From Puccinia triticina (lineage: Eukaryota > Basidiomycota > Pucciniomycetes > Pucciniales > Pucciniaceae): a stretch of 64,000 nucleotides of DNA. Location of the stretch: assembly GCF_026914185.1 (NCBI RefSeq), contig NC_070565.1, forward strand, positions 930,001-994,000, given 5' to 3'. Positions 43,721 through 54,679 of this stretch are shown here, piece after piece. The number at the start of each line of letters is the position of its first letter. Positions within the stretch are counted from its first letter, which is position 1. The notes under the pieces were generated by a model. It did no database searches. It saw only the letters and a program-made list of their open reading frames with translations, and was not told the origin of the DNA. A program made the translations under genes and the position numbers.

Positions 43721-43889
43721 TGCTAATATGTATAGACAAGAGGTTGACCGGCAAGATTTTAAATAATTCTAGTGGCAGGCGGGGTAATTAAGGCTGACAA
43801 GGGAGAACCTGGACGGTTGAGTGCTGGATGAGTGGTGTTGGGTCAAGAAACATGGTTGGAGCAGAGCTGGGTTTATGGCTTTTCTACTA

Positions 43890-44506
43890 ATTAGACTGGC
43901 TGCTGACACCCGACTTGACTTTTCTGCGAAGTCACGATGCCAACAGGCTCGCGCCACGATATGAAGGGTTTTCCCGACATTTTCTATTAACCCTTCCCCA
44001 AAAGAATCAACCCTTTGGGTATGCGGCTTTCTGTTTTCCTACTTCGAAACCCGTATTAGGCCTGTAGCAATCTACTCTACAGACATCCCAGATACATCAT
44101 GTGGACCTGGTTGATAAGACCGTTGACCTTCCACATGGGACATTGCACCATAGGGCTGAGGGTGATTAGAACAGCTGGCTTGATATTTTTCGTAATTTAG
44201 ACCGGCACCCATTAGCGCCATGGTTCCGGATGTGCTCACACCCGACTCGATTATACGCACCGTGTCTTAACTTCATACCAATCAAGTCACGATGTCAACA
44301 GGCTCGTACCACAATATAAGAGTCTGCCCGGCGTTTTTTTATTAAATATTTTCCCAAAAGAGTTAAATCTATTTTGGTATGTCGCTTCCTGTTTTCTTAT
44401 CATGAACCCCGTATTGGGTCTGTAGCATTCAGGCTACAGACATCCCAGGTAATGGGGGTAACGATGGAAGCACTGGCCCTGGTTGACAAGGCCGTTGAAC
44501 TTCCAC
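43890..44506. repeat. Local duplication between the two small secreted protein genes
   Basis: 43890-44141 and 44230-44506 are diverged direct copies. Shared stretches include ACACCCGACT, GTCACGATG(C/T)CAACAGGCTC, CCGTATT(A/G)GG, GTAGCA and TACAGACATCCCAG, then CCTGGTTGA(T/C)AAG and CTTCCACAT. It lies upstream of secreted protein gene 1. No protein is evident. Confidence 0.72.
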
Positions 44507-45559
44507 ATCGATATTGTCAGTGGACCATAGTCCCGCTTGGGGCAATGCGCGCTGAGCCCTGGCGGAAAAAACCAAAAGAACCAGTATGGACATATTTACA
44601 TGAGTCGAGCTACAAACCTCGTGGCATCCCTGAAGCCCAACGCGCCTAGACGGCGCATATAACTTTTTTTTCCGGATGTCTTTTGCTAGCTAGAAGTCTG
44701 CTGGAACCTTAGGGCAAGCGTCCGCCTGGAGGTTATATCAGGTTTGGAGCTTAACATGGGTGATAAGATAATAAAAAACCTGTTTTGATGATCATTCCGA
44801 GATGCTCAGCATCATTTGTTCCATTGGTTTTTGTCACATTCTCGCAGTCACATTCCGAATGGTCAAACTTGAACAGCAAACATGTAATTAATTGTTGACA
44901 ATCAAAGAACAAGCAATCAAGCTGATCTGAGTTTACTGCAAATCCACGGATTTGTTGGTTGATCAAGTGGCTGTGAAGCCGTGTTCAGGTACCCTTCCGA
45001 GTCCGCTTCCAGAGTACAGAAAACCTGATAGATCATTGGAGGAAATCAATGAAACTCGATCCGAATGCATATAGATTTATCAGGCATTGCTTGAAAATCT
45101 GGCTTGCTATCAGAAGATTCACGGCGCTCATGAGTACCCAGCTTTTGGTAGAATCGGGGGCCGTTATTATCGTCAATCATCAAGAATTACAAGAATTGCT
45201 TCGATTTAATGGTTAGCCATGATGCTTTATCAATAAAAATGTTAAATGTTAAAATGGAGAATGCATGTCCATTTTACAATATGTCAGTCCTAGTCTGCTC
45301 AAAAACGAAATTCAAAGATATTGTTTGACAAGCAAATGAACTAAACACTATCAACAAAATTGAGTGCAGTATATACAGGGGGGGGGGAGGGGTTAAAACC
45401 AACGGAGATTCGAGAAGTAAGATTCTTTAACACAGTAAAGAAAGTCGAAAGGAAAATAGTTGGCCACAAAAACAAAAGAAGATAAAGTGTCTACATAGTC
45501 GAGGATGCATGTCTCTGGTTTAATTCGTGGATCACATTTTGTACAGCGATGCACATCGA
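44507..45559. other. Intergenic, nothing recognised
   Basis: Downstream of secreted protein gene 2. No exon chain or repeat boundary is supported; a G-run lies at 45378-45387. Confidence 0.4.
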
Positions 45560-46083
45560 CTACCAACGAACTGGGTGTCCGTGTTCACATATACTATCCT
45601 TGTGGCCATACATCTGGCTTTTTGAAGCCATTTGGGCCCCATTGGACTGAAGTTTGGATAAAAAGTTGTCATGTTTGCAGGTCAATTATCACAAGCTTTC
45701 AGGATGGTTCAGTATTAAGAAACTGCCTACTCACCCCCATTATAATTAATTTTCCAGCATCGCAGCACCAAGTGCTTTTCATTTTCATACCGTAACAGTT
45801 AAGGTGGTCCGGATTGCGATCTCCATGAGTTGCTCTCCACACTTCAAGTTCACCAAAATCAATCCTCAGTTGAGCTTGGGGGAATGAATTAGTAAGAATT
45901 TCTGCATAATCTGAAAAGGCGCTTACTATGATACTGACTCGATTTTTGGCCCGCTAGCTTCCCGCAAAATCCCTCCTTCCAGGGCCCACATGTAAATGGT
46001 TTGTTTGCGTCGGGCTGCTCGGGCTCCTTGGCGAGGGTCAAACCAATGGTAAGTAAGAGAAATAAAAACGACGGTAGGTACAT
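45560..46083 (-). CDS. Small secreted cysteine-containing protein 2 (candidate effector)
   Basis: Three exons (45927-46083, 45735-45874, 45560-45646) join in frame to 127 residues. A signal peptide (SFLFLLLTIGLTLA) precedes KEPEQPDANKPFTC. Cys order is C-x7-C (TCGPWKEGFCGK), then NCYG, x9 to WCC, and a last Cys in DSICEHG, matching secreted protein 1. The stretch QP(D/N)A(N/D)(K/S)PF(T/S)C is the best conserved part. Intron phases are 1 and 0, as in the paralogue. Expression, localisation and function are unknown. The pair probably arose by local duplication followed by strong divergence outside the Cys. Confidence 0.78.
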
Positions 46084-46978
46084 GGCTTCGCGGGAGTCGG
46101 AAAAATGCTGTTGAATTTATGGAGAAGGTGAGTAAATCTGATGATTTCGGATGATTGAGTTCTGGAAAGATGAAGAGTGATGCTGAGGGGATCTACCAGA
46201 TAGATAGTTGGGGGGTGTCTCCGGATACTGCTTTTATGTTGTGCCCGGTACCGTTTATTCGCCTTATTATCTTCAGTCTCCAGGGGCGTTTATAATTCTC
46301 CGTGTCGCCACACCACCGTACATCACGGGTCCGGATGGTCGCGACCCGCGCGTATCTAATGGCGTTTCCGCTGCCAAGCCGGAGGGGCTGTCACGATGAC
46401 GGGGCTTTTGCCTGATTCACTCATGGCTTCTTGCCAGGGCACCACGAGCTCCCGTTGCGTTCAGTCATGGGTGCGCCATGTGGGCATCCGGACGCTGGTG
46501 TGTCCATAGCGGCGGGTTGTCGGGGCGTGTACGTATGGGTGAATCGTCGAAGGCCCGGTTGTGGTCACATGGACCTGAAGGCTGAGTGATACTACGGTCT
46601 GGGGCTGCTCAGCCACGGCATCCCAACGGTCAACCACCTCGTCCACTCGAACAAGAAATTTGACCTGTCAAACAACACCACAGTCTACAAGCCCCCAACA
46701 CTATGAGCTGCGAAATAAGTTCGACAAAATTGTTACCCGAAGCAAAGTATGATTCTGCAGACCATCATTTGACCCACGGCCAAAAAAAGGGTCAAGGGAT
46801 CCGCCAATAGAAAAGAAGTGTAACTTTGCATAAGGCATTTTGTTGTTAAAGATTTAGAAGTGCGCCAGAAATTGAAGAGAAAAACAACGCGAGGATCAGA
46901 TGAGAAAAAAAGATATGGATAACTCGAAAAAATATCAGATGTGATGCCACTACAACAAATCAAGTACTTGTGACAAAA
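46084..46978. other. Upstream region of secreted protein 2, nothing recognised
   Basis: No supported exon. A G+C-rich stretch at 46300-46660 has open frames in several readings without family features. Confidence 0.35.
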
Positions 46979-47171
46979 GATGAAGAGGAAGAAAATACAA
47001 GCTAGTTTTTTCTCTCTTTTCCTTTCAGATATTCTCGGCGATTTTCCCTTGCCAGGCTCCAGCTGGCGGGTGGGAGATGAAGAGGAAGAAAGTACAAGCT
47101 AGTTTTTCTTTTCCTTTCCTTTCAGATATCCTAGGTGATTTTCCCTTGCCAGGCTCCAGCTGGCGGGTGGG
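46979..47171. repeat. Two tandem copies of about 93-95 bp
   Basis: Both copies run GATGAAGAGGAAGAAA(A/G)TACA, AGCTAGTTTTT, a pyrimidine tract with TTTCAGATAT, then GATTTTCCCTTGCCAGGCTC and CAGCTGGCGGGTGGG. The pyrimidine tract plus CAG resembles a duplicated splice acceptor, but no exon is supported. Confidence 0.85.
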
Positions 47172-47678
47172 GCTTGGTTCAGCTGGGCGGGATGTCATTC
47201 ATTCGAATAATGATTTGCGTAGTGAGCTCGTCTTTGCTTTCATTCAACATGCATCGTTGTTGATGAGTGCTATGTGATAATTGGGCGCTGCCTTGTTGTC
47301 ACTGCCGAGCTCGGAAACCCTATTGTCGTCAGAAATTGTTATCGAGCCAGCAGGCAAGACATAGATAAACAGCGGAGCTGTTCCTCATGGCATTCTGTGC
47401 GGCCAACAACCAGGCACGTTTTGAGATTCTGGGATTTGCAGACCACTCTTGAATCTTTCTGACCAACCGCGGATAGGCAAACAAGAATAGGGATAGGCAA
47501 ACAAGAATAGAACAAACATTTGAGACAGACCTTACAATGCTTACATCTATCAGACAACAAGTATAAGCACAAACAAACAGAAACGGTCTGATCTACTCAC
47601 TCTAGAGAAGAAAAAAATCGCAGCAAAGTGACATGGCTAAATCTATGTGGATCTTCCTGAGCGGTGAATGGATTTTTA

Positions 47679-49266
47679 TTATTTTTGCATGATGCTGGAG
47701 GGCCAAAGGATTCCAGATATCGGCCAGTCTTTGAAAGGAGGGTAGGTATCATCGATGACGCGATTCTGGAAGGCGTATTGATTCCTGAACTGTTGTGCGG
47801 TGATGAGTGTGAAGACCAAGACCCACAGCGATCCTCCCCCAAGCCATTTGGGTATCAATGGTATCACACAAGGCTCGATCAGAATCCCAACCGGCTGCAT
47901 CAAGAAGTAAAATAACGAGCCGGGGAAAGAGTTGAAGAATTGGTATGGCGATGGATGGGCGGGACGAGCTACCCAGCTAATGGCTGAAGAACGTAGACGG
48001 TATGGATTCCCAATCAGCCAATCTCCCAGAAACCAGCAGAAAATAACCGAGGGCGATCGTCTTACCAACTTCGTGGAAAATGGCGCTGACAATGAAGGCC
48101 CCAAGCAGGCCAAAGAGCCGTTGAGCCTTAAGACCCATGCCGAGCCTATCAGCCAATCTAGTGGCCGGGACGACACCTACGAAGTAGAAACTTCGACGAT
48201 AGACCTGATGCCAGTTGGAGGCCCAAAGCGAAGCCAAGGACTTGGCGGTGAGAGGCGAGCGGAAGAGAGGCACAAACAGGCGGAGGTCCCACCACTGCAT
48301 GAACCAACTCGGTAGCTCCAAGATATATTCCGAAAACAGATTGATCAGATGGGCGTTTATCACCAGCAAACAGAACCCGAACTCCATCCCATAGACGCAT
48401 AACAGTCCCCATGCGAGCGTCCCCAGTCCCTCGGCGATTATCCTCAGCCCGAAGAAATTCGGGATCCCTAGAGCGAGAAGCGCGTTCGTTGGCGATCCAT
48501 GGTCTCTCATCATAACCAATGGAACAAGCCCGATTACTTGGCAAATGTGACAGATGAGAAATCGTCGAAGGGTTTGCAACAGGGTTGGCTTCTCTTGGTT
48601 TCGTCTGCCCCCTCCCCAGATGTAATTGATTCCCCTTAAGCTGTTGTTTTTACCGAGTATGAATTTTGATAGGAGAGGGAAAGATTAGCCAACGCTGCAA
48701 AATGATAGGGAGTGAGATCGATAAATTGACTGCACGGACGATGTGAGTTGATTGATTGACCAAAGCAGTACATCCTTGTAGCTGTGCGCCGACTCTTCGT
48801 TTTCGGCATCAGTTCCGGGATCCGCTTGAGGGTTTTCGGGGGGCTTTTCGTTTGACTGGAGGGGTTGATGAGGGCGAAAGTCGGGGTGCAGTTGGAAAGT
48901 CGGGTCGCCTGGAGAGGTTGAGACGAATCCCCACTCGATCGACCTCATGACCAGATGGGCGACCCAGCATGCGAACTGGAGATTCAATGGCCCTCGTCTC
49001 GTCAAGGGGTAGAAGCAAAACTTGCGCATGATTTCAAAGCCCATGAGGACATTGATCGGGATCAGACCAAGCCTGATCAGCCGGAACGAGTCGCGATGTC
49101 GTTCGAACGCCTTGGACTGGAACTTCTGGTGGAGCAAGCCGACTTGTAGCAAGAATGGTAGATGGTAAACGAGCATCATCCAGGTGGGTCCTGAGCCGTC
49201 GACAGACTCCAAACTATCCATCCTCTCGGACATCGTCCCGTTCAGGTGGGTTTGCATCTCGGGCAA
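47679..49266 (-). CDS. Wax-synthase-like MBOAT protein, paralogue 2
   Basis: Three exons (48740-49266, 48066-48640, 47679-47983) join in frame to 468 residues. The middle exon is 575 bp, the same length as in the paralogue at 24.5-26.0 kb, and intron phases (2, then 1) are the same. Hydrophobic segments and family features are MMLVYHLPFLLQVGLLHQKF, HGSPTNALLALGIPNFFG, LASLWASNWHQVYRR, the His-Glu at about residues 365-366 (IFHEV), then FYFLMQPVGILIEPCVIPLI. A variable acidic/Pro linker (PENPQADPGTDAENEE) follows the first part. The first donor (TC|GTCCGT) is non-standard and is the least certain boundary. Expected activity is acyl transfer to an alcohol at the ER membrane; the substrate is unknown. 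Confidence 0.83.
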
Positions 49267-49989
49267 GATTATCTGGGCAGCGGTTCCTCTGCTGCGACCC
49301 CCAGTGTTGAATGTTCACCCCTTCAAAATGCAGAGAAATGCCAGTTTGGTTAGTACGTAATCGGCGCGGACATAAGAAATCCGAGCTATACTGAGTGAGC
49401 ACGCATCGTTGAGCGATATGTACTCCGCAACATGGAAAGGATGAAACGCACCTTCAATGGAAATATGCAGGCTTCAGCAAACAAGCGGTCGGAGCTCCAA
49501 GAGACTGTCCGATAGCCCCTTCCGGTGGGATTGTTGGGCGAACAGCATCTGGCAGAAATATATAGGGGTCCAGTGCTCGGCGGTGACAACAAGGCAGCGC
49601 CCAAGTATGTATGTATCAACAGATTGCCCTTGGAGGAGGAATCGGAAATATTAAAACTTCTCTAATTCCAAGAAGAGAGCAGTTGCGAATACAAATCAGC
49701 GACGGTCGATCATCCATCAGAAGTGACAAAAAAACAACTGCATGATGATAGACCCCATATTAGTGCTGCCCAACGGACTCCACGGTCCACCCGACGGAGA
49801 GCACTCCTGGCGGGGCCCCCGGACCCTCACTCAATTGGCTTCGGGGATCGGGCCTACGTAGCCAGTACCAGCAGGGGCAGTCACGACTAAAAAAACACCG
49901 TCGATTCGGAGCCGTTTCTCCTTCGACACTCGAACGACCTTCCAAGGACCACAAAACACCACCTTCACTTAGGGCCCTGCTGTCAGAAA
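49267..49989. promoter_or_regulatory. Divergent intergenic region, wax-synthase 2 / DNAJC8-like gene
   Basis: 723 bp separate two divergent starts (49266 minus, 49990 plus) and must contain both promoters. No specific element was identified. Confidence 0.45.
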
Positions 49990-51324
49990 ATGGCCACGAC
50001 GACGAATGATGAGAGTCTTGAGATCGACAACATCCTGAAGGGCGAGGAATCATTGCTTACTCGGGAACAAGAGGTCAGCAGCACGCTTTTTGGCAGAGGG
50101 TACATAGGGATCAATTTCGACTGAGGGGTTTTTTTGCGGGTAGGTCGAGCGAGTGGTAGCGGCATTCAAGTTAAACCCATACGAGATTCTCGATCTAGAC
50201 ATGACCAAGCCGACATCGGTCACCGACTCCATCATCCGTATGTAACTCTCTTTCCTCGCGACAATCATCTTTTTCTTTGACCTCATCCGACTTTTTTTTA
50301 GGCAAAACGTATCGCCAAAAATCCCTCCTCATCCATCCCGATAAGCTTACCCATCCCCGTGGCGTAGAAGCCTTCGATCTGCTTAAAAAAGCAGAAGGGT
50401 TTCTGCTGGATCCTGAGAAACGAAAGTCAGTCCAATCGCTTATTTCTTTTGTCCCCGATATTCTTCTGCAGAGTCGGTCTGCTTGACCTTAACTTCATCA
50501 TATATATCTATTCCCACAAAAAGACTTGGTTTCAACGGAATATATGTGTCTATGGAGTGGATCAATATATCCTTGTTGTTTCACTGACGTTTCTTTGGGA
50601 ACCCTCGTCCCACACCTTTCTCTTCTACCACATTTCGCGCCCCTCGCCAAAAAAAAAAGTGAAGTGAAATACGAATACTGAACGAGCATCCATCCTCCGA
50701 CCCAATTTTTCCGCACGGACGTGAAATTTATATGGGATGATGATGATTACAGGGGTCTGGACGAGACGATAAAGGATGCCCGGATGCTCACGCTACGCAG
50801 ACTCAATCTGCCCGACTCAACACCCGACGAGCACGAGAAACTGGCGACACTTAATCCGTCGTTTCAGTTCCGTGTGGCCCTGAAGACCAAAGAGATCATT
50901 ATTGAAGAAGAGTTGAGAGTCCGAAGGTTTGTCTACTTCACTGCATTGAACGGTAGAAAAAAACAACGGCTGAGAGTGATGGCTATGAGTAGGGCTCGGA
51001 AAATGACGATGATCGCGGAAGGCACGGAGGCTAAACGTCACGAAGACGCGATTGCTAAAAGGAAGCGAGAGTTGGAAGAGAAAAAGAGATGGGAAGGTTT
51101 GCATTTTGTTTCTCTAGTTCTCTCTTGTTACATTGCGATAAGCCCAATCTTATATGCCTAGCTCATCATACTGTGACGTTGACTCTTCGCTCCCATTCTT
51201 TGTTTTATAAAACGATGCATGTGCAGAGACTAGAGAAGAACGAGTGACAGACTGGCGTAGCTTTCAGAAAGGCGAGACCTCAGGGAAGAAGAAGAAAAAA
51301 CAGAAATTGGAAGTTCTGGGTTGA
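49990..51324 (+). CDS. DNAJC8-like J-domain protein
   Basis: Five exons (49990-50073, 50144-50237, 50302-50425, 50753-51096, 51227-51324) join in frame to 247 residues. Residues 40-95 are the J domain (FKLNPYEILDLD, then RQKSLLIHPDKLTHP with HPD at 71-73, then AFDLLKKAEGFLLDPEKRK). After this come LDETIKDAR, a long charged helix (AIAKRKRELEEKKRWE) and the family ending TREERVTDWRSFQKG, then a Lys-rich tail. This is the layout of DNAJC8/SPF31, a spliceosome-associated co-chaperone; the nuclear role is by family. Intron 3 is unusually long at 327 bp. Within exon 4, a 30-bp stretch at 50935-50964 has GT...AG ends and a length divisible by three, so it could be a retained micro-intron. Confidence 0.9.
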
Positions 51325-51972
51325 CGGAGTCTGCGCATGTGATCCGATACATACCCCTGATGACGAGGACCCTCAAGGTTGTTGTAGGCTCCGTTTTTTT
51401 TTTGTTGTTGCTTTTGGTCATATATATTTAGATGTTGTATTCCCTTTCTTTGTACTTTGTGGCTACTCTCTTCCGCTCTTGGATGAACCGATGCCTTTCT
51501 TTCTTTCACAAACAACTCAACAAGCACATGTTGTCTTATTGGAATGCATCCATTTTCTCTCGAGTATGTTTGTTCTATCCTTCCTTATCTAAATTTGCCA
51601 GCAGAGGTACACCAAACGGTGAAACTGATACTTAGTATTGGTATTGTGTGTGTATCTCATCAATTTCTTTCTTGATATTATGTATTGGTATCATATTGGC
51701 AAGCCAATGCAATAGCCAGTTTGCCTCTGGGTGTGTATTGGGTCACTATATACAATACACAAGTTTGAGGAGCTGTGTATTGGGTCACCCAATACAATAC
51801 ATGGCAGATACGGATTATCAGTTAGACTGGGCTCAACAATCACAGAGAGAAGTGTTGTAGGCCGTTACGTAATATGTCATTACGTTACATCCCACAGTGT
51901 TGCAGTAAGTCATGATGCAATGACTTACCGTAGACATGGGACTTTCCCATGTCATACTCAACAAGACAGCTA
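51325..51972. other. Intergenic with short palindromes
   Basis: TGTATTGGGTCACCCAATACA near 51775-51798, AAGTCATGATGCAATGACTT near 51906-51925 and ACATGGGACTTTCCCATGT near 51934-51952 are separate perfect or near-perfect hairpins. No exon is supported. Confidence 0.55.
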
Positions 51973-52349
51973 CACCAAGGGTGCACCAAAAGTTTTTGGG
52001 ATGGTTGTCAAAACCAGATTGATTGGATAGTGGTTGTCAGAACCAAATTGGTCTGAATCTGGTTTGTGGACAAATTCCGTTGCCAAAAAGGTCCCAAAAA
52101 CTGTGCCGTGAGAGAAGGAGCATCCAAATGGTTTCAAAAACCATTTCAAATGGTTCTGGAAATATTTTTCAAACCAAATTGGTTTCCAAAATATTTTCAA
52201 AACCACCTCAGGTGGTTCCAGAAATATTTTAAAAATATCTGAAAATGGTTAGTCCGACTTGTTCTTCAGGACGTCCGGACTCAATTAAAAAAAAATATTC
52301 TGAAAACCAATCAAACTGGTTTTCAAAATATTTTGTTGCACCCGTGGTG
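51973..52349. mobile_element. TIR element filled with AAATGGTTT/CAAATTGG words (TA)
   Basis: The ends CACCAAGGGTGCACCAAAA and the complement of CACCACGGGTGCAACAAAA enclose 377 bp, bordered by TA (51971-51972, 52350-52351). Inside are repeated palindromic words (GGTTTCAAAAACC, ACCAAATTGGTTT, ACCACCTCAGGTGGT, CCAAAATATTTTC). No coding capacity. Confidence 0.75.
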
Positions 52350-52488
52350 TACGCTCTATTACATACATACTACATAGCATGTATATATATAGCTTGTGTT
52401 TTCTTCATTGTTGTACAGCAAAAGCAAAAAAGCTTGCGGTCCTGCAGGCCCAATTTTGGAATCTCAGCCACTGCCCTTCAAGCCTTAT

Positions 52489-52643
52489 GGTATTCAAAAT
52501 TGCATATGCCACTGTTTACATAAAATCATAAAGCCAATTTTGGCTGGGAGATGTCAGCGTGCATAAAACTTAAAGTGACATCTCCCAGCCAAAATTTCAG
52601 TTTATGATTTTATGTAAAAAAATCTTATGCAAATTTGAATACC
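52489..52643. mobile_element. Short MITE, GGTATTCAAA ends
   Basis: GGTATTCAAAATTGCATA and TATGCAAATTTGAATACC are the outer inverted ends. An inner pair, GCTGGGAGATGTCA and TGACATCTCCCAGC, and ACATAAAATCATAAA with its complement complete a 155-bp foldback. Confidence 0.8.
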
Positions 52644-52669
52644 ATACCTGTATAGGTCCTGTATGTTAA

Positions 52670-53345
52670 GCTGCATACAGGAATATCATTGGAAGAAAAA
52701 TGCTATTTCCTTCATTATTGACATTGGGGTATTGAGGGTTGCACCATTGGAATCCTGGTGCAATTTTACCCCCACTGGCCACTTCGCCAGGACCATCTGC
52801 CCCACCCAACAGTTGGCCCAACACACAACTCAAGCTCAACCAGTCGCCCAGAGGCGATGTGACATCCTGTACAGTGGAGCTGTACAGGTGTGTGGCTGAA
52901 ACGCAGCAAGCAATTTTCAGCCTCCCGCACCCGCAAGCTTTTTTGCTTTTGCTGTATTTCTTCATTCCATTCTTATTGTTCATTCCTCTTGAAATACATA
53001 CAGCTAACATGGAAAAGTTTGCAGCCAGCTTTTGGACCGCTGATTTCAGCCTCAAAGCCTGCATGGCTCCTGTACATCAGGAATGCCATCAGAAGAAAAA
53101 ACCTATCTTCTTTGTTTTCCACTTTGGGGCCTTGAGGGCCCCACCATTGGATTCCTGGAGTGATTTTACGTTGATCCGGCCCCTCGCCGCTCTTGCCTCC
53201 CTCGCCCTTTGCCCGGCCCGGCACCCATGTCAAGCAAAACCAGCCGGCCAAAAGGGTTTTGACTGCCTGTACAGTGAGGCTGTACAGGCCTGTGGCTGAA
53301 ATGCAGAAGTCATTTCAGCCACAAAATTTGGCAAGCTTTTCCGCC
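52670..53345. repeat. Two diverged direct copies of about 280 bp
   Basis: Copy 1 is about 52670-52950 and copy 2 about 53070-53345. Both contain CAGGAAT(A/G)(T/C)CAT, TTGAGG(G/C), CACCATTGGA(A/T)TCCTGG, ATTTTAC and end with CTGTACAGTG...CTGTACAGG followed by TGTGGCTGAAA. The CTGTACAG pair is a palindrome in both copies. The open frame across the region (52739-53299) simply spans the duplication. Confidence 0.7.
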
Positions 53346-53857
53346 TTGGCTGTACTCTCATTGTCAGGCTCTATTAAGAAGCACCCCTGTTGTTGCTGTG
53401 CCGGGTGCCAAGCTGACCTGTCATTCTTGGGCCTGGTTGACCTACATCATGCCTTGACTCAGTTCTGTCTGCAACCACCTCCAATTTTTTAAAATCTACC
53501 CCTCCCCCCCCCCCCCCCTGTCAGCTGGCTACTATAGCAGAGCCACCGTAACATTAAAATAAAAAGTAGTATTACATATAAAAGAGATATTATTACACTG
53601 TTACACATGTAATACCATAAAATAAAAGCATAAAAATAATTACCTATAAAACAGACATTATTACTGTCTCTTACATAACTAAAAATCTGAATCTTATGTT
53701 ATATTCTTAATTTACGCCCAAATTAACCTAGGGTACCCCACTTACAGGTACCCTTAATTCTCACTGCTTCATTGTGTAATGACCCAATTAGAATTCACAA
53801 TGTACCGTCAAGTTGAGCAACCTGTATGCTTGTATACATATGTACATATGCTTATAA
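53346..53857. other. Intergenic, poly-C run and A/T-rich sequence
   Basis: A C-run at 53503-53518, then A/T-rich sequence up to the target duplication TATAA (53853-53857) of the second copia element. Confidence 0.5.
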
Positions 53858-54618
53858 TGTAAGAATACAGGACCAGAACACCCCCAGCAACCGCTAAGGA
53901 AGCTGGTGCGGCCAAGCCCAGACCACCCGCAGCAACCGCAAAGGAAGCTCGCGCGGTTAGCCAGAAACATAGACCCAGCTGCGCAAAGAGGTAAGACCCC
54001 TCGAGCAGTCCAGACCCAAAACCTAACCCAATCTCGAGCTGACAAGCCCCGCTTGATCACTTGCAGATACGGAAACCGTAACGGCAACCGCACCGGGGAA
54101 AGGAAGAATAGACTCAGCCTCCGGGTACGTGCTCGTGGAGAGATAAAGTTATGGCTCAGATAAGCTGACCAACTTTACTCTCGTAGATCCCTCGCAGACC
54201 GTCTCGGCAGTCAGACCCCAGCCATCCTACTCGATAGGATCACGGCCAGCACCGCAGCCGGTGAGTAGTCCAACTCCTGTGACCCAGGAAAGGATAAAAA
54301 AGCAGATGACTGACTTTATCCGAGCTATGCGCGACAAGCAGATCAAAAGAAACCAAACCCGTACCGACAGGATAAGACCAGGCTACTTAGTTGACTGGCT
54401 CCTGCATCGACCCGCCCTCGGACAGTCATCTCTCTCATCTCAGCTCAAACCCAGACGAAGCAACTTAGAAGAATTATCCCTAGAAGCAAAGCACCCACTC
54501 GTGCTGCTTTCAGGTAAATTCTCCATTCAGATTTCATTTTCACTTATCTCAATATAAATATGTAAATACAATAAGTTATTGAGATAAGGAAAACATTTCA
54601 GTTGCTCCAAAATTTTCA
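53858..54618 (+). repeat. 5' LTR of copia element 2
   Basis: 761 bp. It carries open frames and several consensus-like splice sites (AGAG|GTAAGACC, TTGCAG, TTTCAG|GTAAAT near 54513). An internal hairpin (CTTATCTCAATATAAATATG... GTTATTGAGATAAG, 54541-54588) lies near its 3' end. Confidence 0.93.
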
Positions 54619-54636
54619 GATTTACAGTCTCGGAAC
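54619..54636 (+). other. Primer-binding site, apparently complementary to the tRNA-Tyr(GUA) anticodon arm
   Basis: GATTTACAGTCTCGG follows the LTR directly. Its complement CCGAGACTGTAAATC contains GACTGTAAATC, which from memory is the anticodon arm of mature tRNA-Tyr(GUA). It starts opposite the same tRNA position (about nt 39-40) as the tRNA-Lys match of copia element 1. No tRNA 3'-end match is apparent. Confidence 0.6.
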
Positions 54637-54679
54637 GCTCGATTCCACCCAACCAAACGGCAGCTGAAAGCAGTATGAG

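Noticed and set aside
52739..53299. 186-codon frame
   Set aside because: It spans two diverged copies of a non-coding direct repeat and has repeat-derived composition.
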